From: an uncultured Bacteroidales bacterium
Lineage (GTDB): Bacteria; Bacteroidota; Bacteroidia; Bacteroidales; JAUNSR01
Length of the DNA: 15,640 nt
NCBI GenBank assembly: GCA_947074245.1
Contig: CAMTOW010000010.1
Coordinates: 1 to 15,640 of the forward strand
Direction of reading: 5' to 3'
Below, one piece after another: positions 14,825 through 15,640 of this stretch. The position numbers and the translations under genes are program-made. Each line of letters starts with the position of its first letter. The stretch's first letter is position 1. Below the pieces are notes generated by a model, which did not search any database, was not told where the DNA came from, and saw only the letters and a program-made list of their open reading frames with translations.

Positions 14825-15586
14825 ATGTTACAGTTCAGCATCAAGGATGCGATCGATATCCTACTGGTAGCGATTCTTCTTTATAATGTCTACCGGATGA
14901 TGAAAGATTCGGGCACGATCAACATTTTCGTCGGAGTGCTGACCTTCATCGCCGTTTGGATTCTAGTTACTCAGGTTCTGGATATGCGCCTGATGGGTGC
15001 GATCATGGATAAGGTGATCAGTGTGGGGCTTGTGACGCTCGTCATCATCTTTCAGGATGAGATACGACGCTTCCTGGTCGATCTTGGATCGAAGAAGCGA
15101 TGGCGATTCTTTCTCGATTTCTTCTTCAAACATCCCGAAGACGACGGAATGCAAAAAGTAATCACCGCTGTCGTCCGTGCTTGTCAGAATATGTCGCAGT
15201 CGCGCACCGGAGCGCTAATCGCCGTGCAGCAGACTACCGAACTCAAGATGTTTGAGAATACGGGTGACGCGATCGACGCGGAAGTTTCTACTCGCTTGAT
15301 TGAAAATATATTCTTCAAAAACAGTCCGCTTCATGACGGGGCGATGATTATCGCCAACAACCGTATTGCCGCCGCCGCCTGCATCTTGCCCGTATCCCAC
15401 AATCAGGATATTCCTAAAATGTATGGATTGCGCCACCGTTCGGCATTGGGGCTCTCTCAGGAGTCCGACGCGAAGGTGATCGTCGTATCCGAAGAGACCG
15501 GAATGATCACGATGGCCCATAACGGACGTCTCTATCGTAATCTGACTCCTAATTCCCTGGAGAAGATGTTATCCGATACGAAATAG
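14825..15586 (+). CDS. cdaA: Diadenylate cyclase CdaA (c-di-AMP synthase)
   Basis: Membrane-bound enzyme (253 aa) making cyclic di-AMP from two ATP. The N-terminus has three hydrophobic segments (about 8-25, 34-52, 62-80). The DAC domain follows at ~100-245, with the catalytic motif LHDGAMII (His170, Asp171-Gly172-Ala173) and the nucleotide-binding LRHRSALGLS (Arg203-His204-Arg205-Ser206). Both motifs are intact, so the enzyme should be active. The length fits the family. It lies downstream of folP, and no cdaR or glmM gene accompanies it inside the window, unlike the usual cdaA-cdaR-glmM order of Firmicutes. A terminator follows directly. Confidence 0.96.
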   Translation: MLQFSIKDAIDILLVAILLYNVYRMMKDSGTINIFVGVLTFIAVWILVTQVLDMRLMGAIMDKVISVGLVTLVIIFQDEIRRFLVDLGSKKRWRFFLDFFFKHPEDDGMQKVITAVVRACQNMSQSRTGALIAVQQTTELKMFENTGDAIDAEVSTRLIENIFFKNSPLHDGAMIIANNRIAAAACILPVSHNQDIPKMYGLRHRSALGLSQESDAKVIVVSEETGMITMAHNGRLYRNLTPNSLEKMLSDTK

Positions 15587-15627
15587 AAAAACGGAGTTAT
15601 CAACAACTGTTGATAACTCCGTTTTTT
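15587..15627 (+). terminator. Intrinsic terminator of the folP-cdaA operon
   Basis: Near-perfect inverted repeat beginning one base after the cdaA stop codon: AAAAACGGAGTTATCAACA at 15587-15605 is complementary to 15608-15626. The realistic structure is a stem of about 17 bp with a small loop, followed by the T-run. Because of the matching A-run it can work in both directions. Confidence 0.92.
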
Positions 15628-15640
15628 ATTGAATTAGCCC

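Overview
The window looks like chromosomal DNA of a Bacteroidota species, most probably order Bacteroidales. Three things point there. Several genes are preceded by the Bacteroidota -7 promoter element TAnnTTTG with no clear Shine-Dalgarno sequence. The cluster PASTA protein / RluA-type pseudouridine synthase / D-Ala-D-Ala ligase / acyltransferase is of a kind familiar from that phylum. The folP-cdaA pairing is also familiar there. No genus can be named from the sequence. I see no mobile element, CRISPR array, tRNA or rRNA.

Layout. (1) Positions 62-5066, minus strand: a complete four-gene efflux operon in the order tolC-like outer-membrane channel, HlyD-type membrane fusion protein, ABC-2 permease, ABC-2 permease. 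It has its own promoter with an overlapping 17-bp perfect palindrome that looks like a repressor site. It ends in a strong terminator and contains no ABC ATPase. (2) Positions 5067-5432: a gene-free, largely AT-rich stretch with two hairpin terminators. (3) Positions 5433-6311, minus: a membrane-anchored coiled-coil protein interrupted by one in-frame TAA. (4) Positions 6547-10628, plus: a four-gene operon of a stand-alone PASTA protein, RluD-like pseudouridine synthase, D-alanine-D-alanine ligase and a glycerolipid-type acyltransferase, closed by a 17-bp-stem terminator. (5) Positions 10627-11037, minus: a small VanZ-like membrane protein converging on that terminator. (6) Positions 11222-12574, plus: a LeuT/Tyt1-type sodium:neurotransmitter symporter with its own terminator. 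(7) Positions 12933-13844, plus: a membrane-anchored protein with three ComEA-like helix-hairpin-helix modules. (8) Positions 13944-15586, plus: dihydropteroate synthase and the c-di-AMP cyclase CdaA, closed by a terminator.

How the genes work together. Several products serve the cell envelope or its signalling. Ddl makes the D-Ala-D-Ala of peptidoglycan, PASTA domains are known to bind peptidoglycan fragments, the acyltransferase probably acts in phospholipid synthesis, and c-di-AMP is linked to wall and osmotic homeostasis in other bacteria. The efflux operon exports an unknown compound across both membranes. Most of the window is ordinary core genome. The points most worth a second look are the in-frame stop in the coiled-coil gene, the ATPase-less efflux operon with its promoter-embedded palindrome, and the acyltransferase whose first motif is spaced HX5D instead of HX4D.
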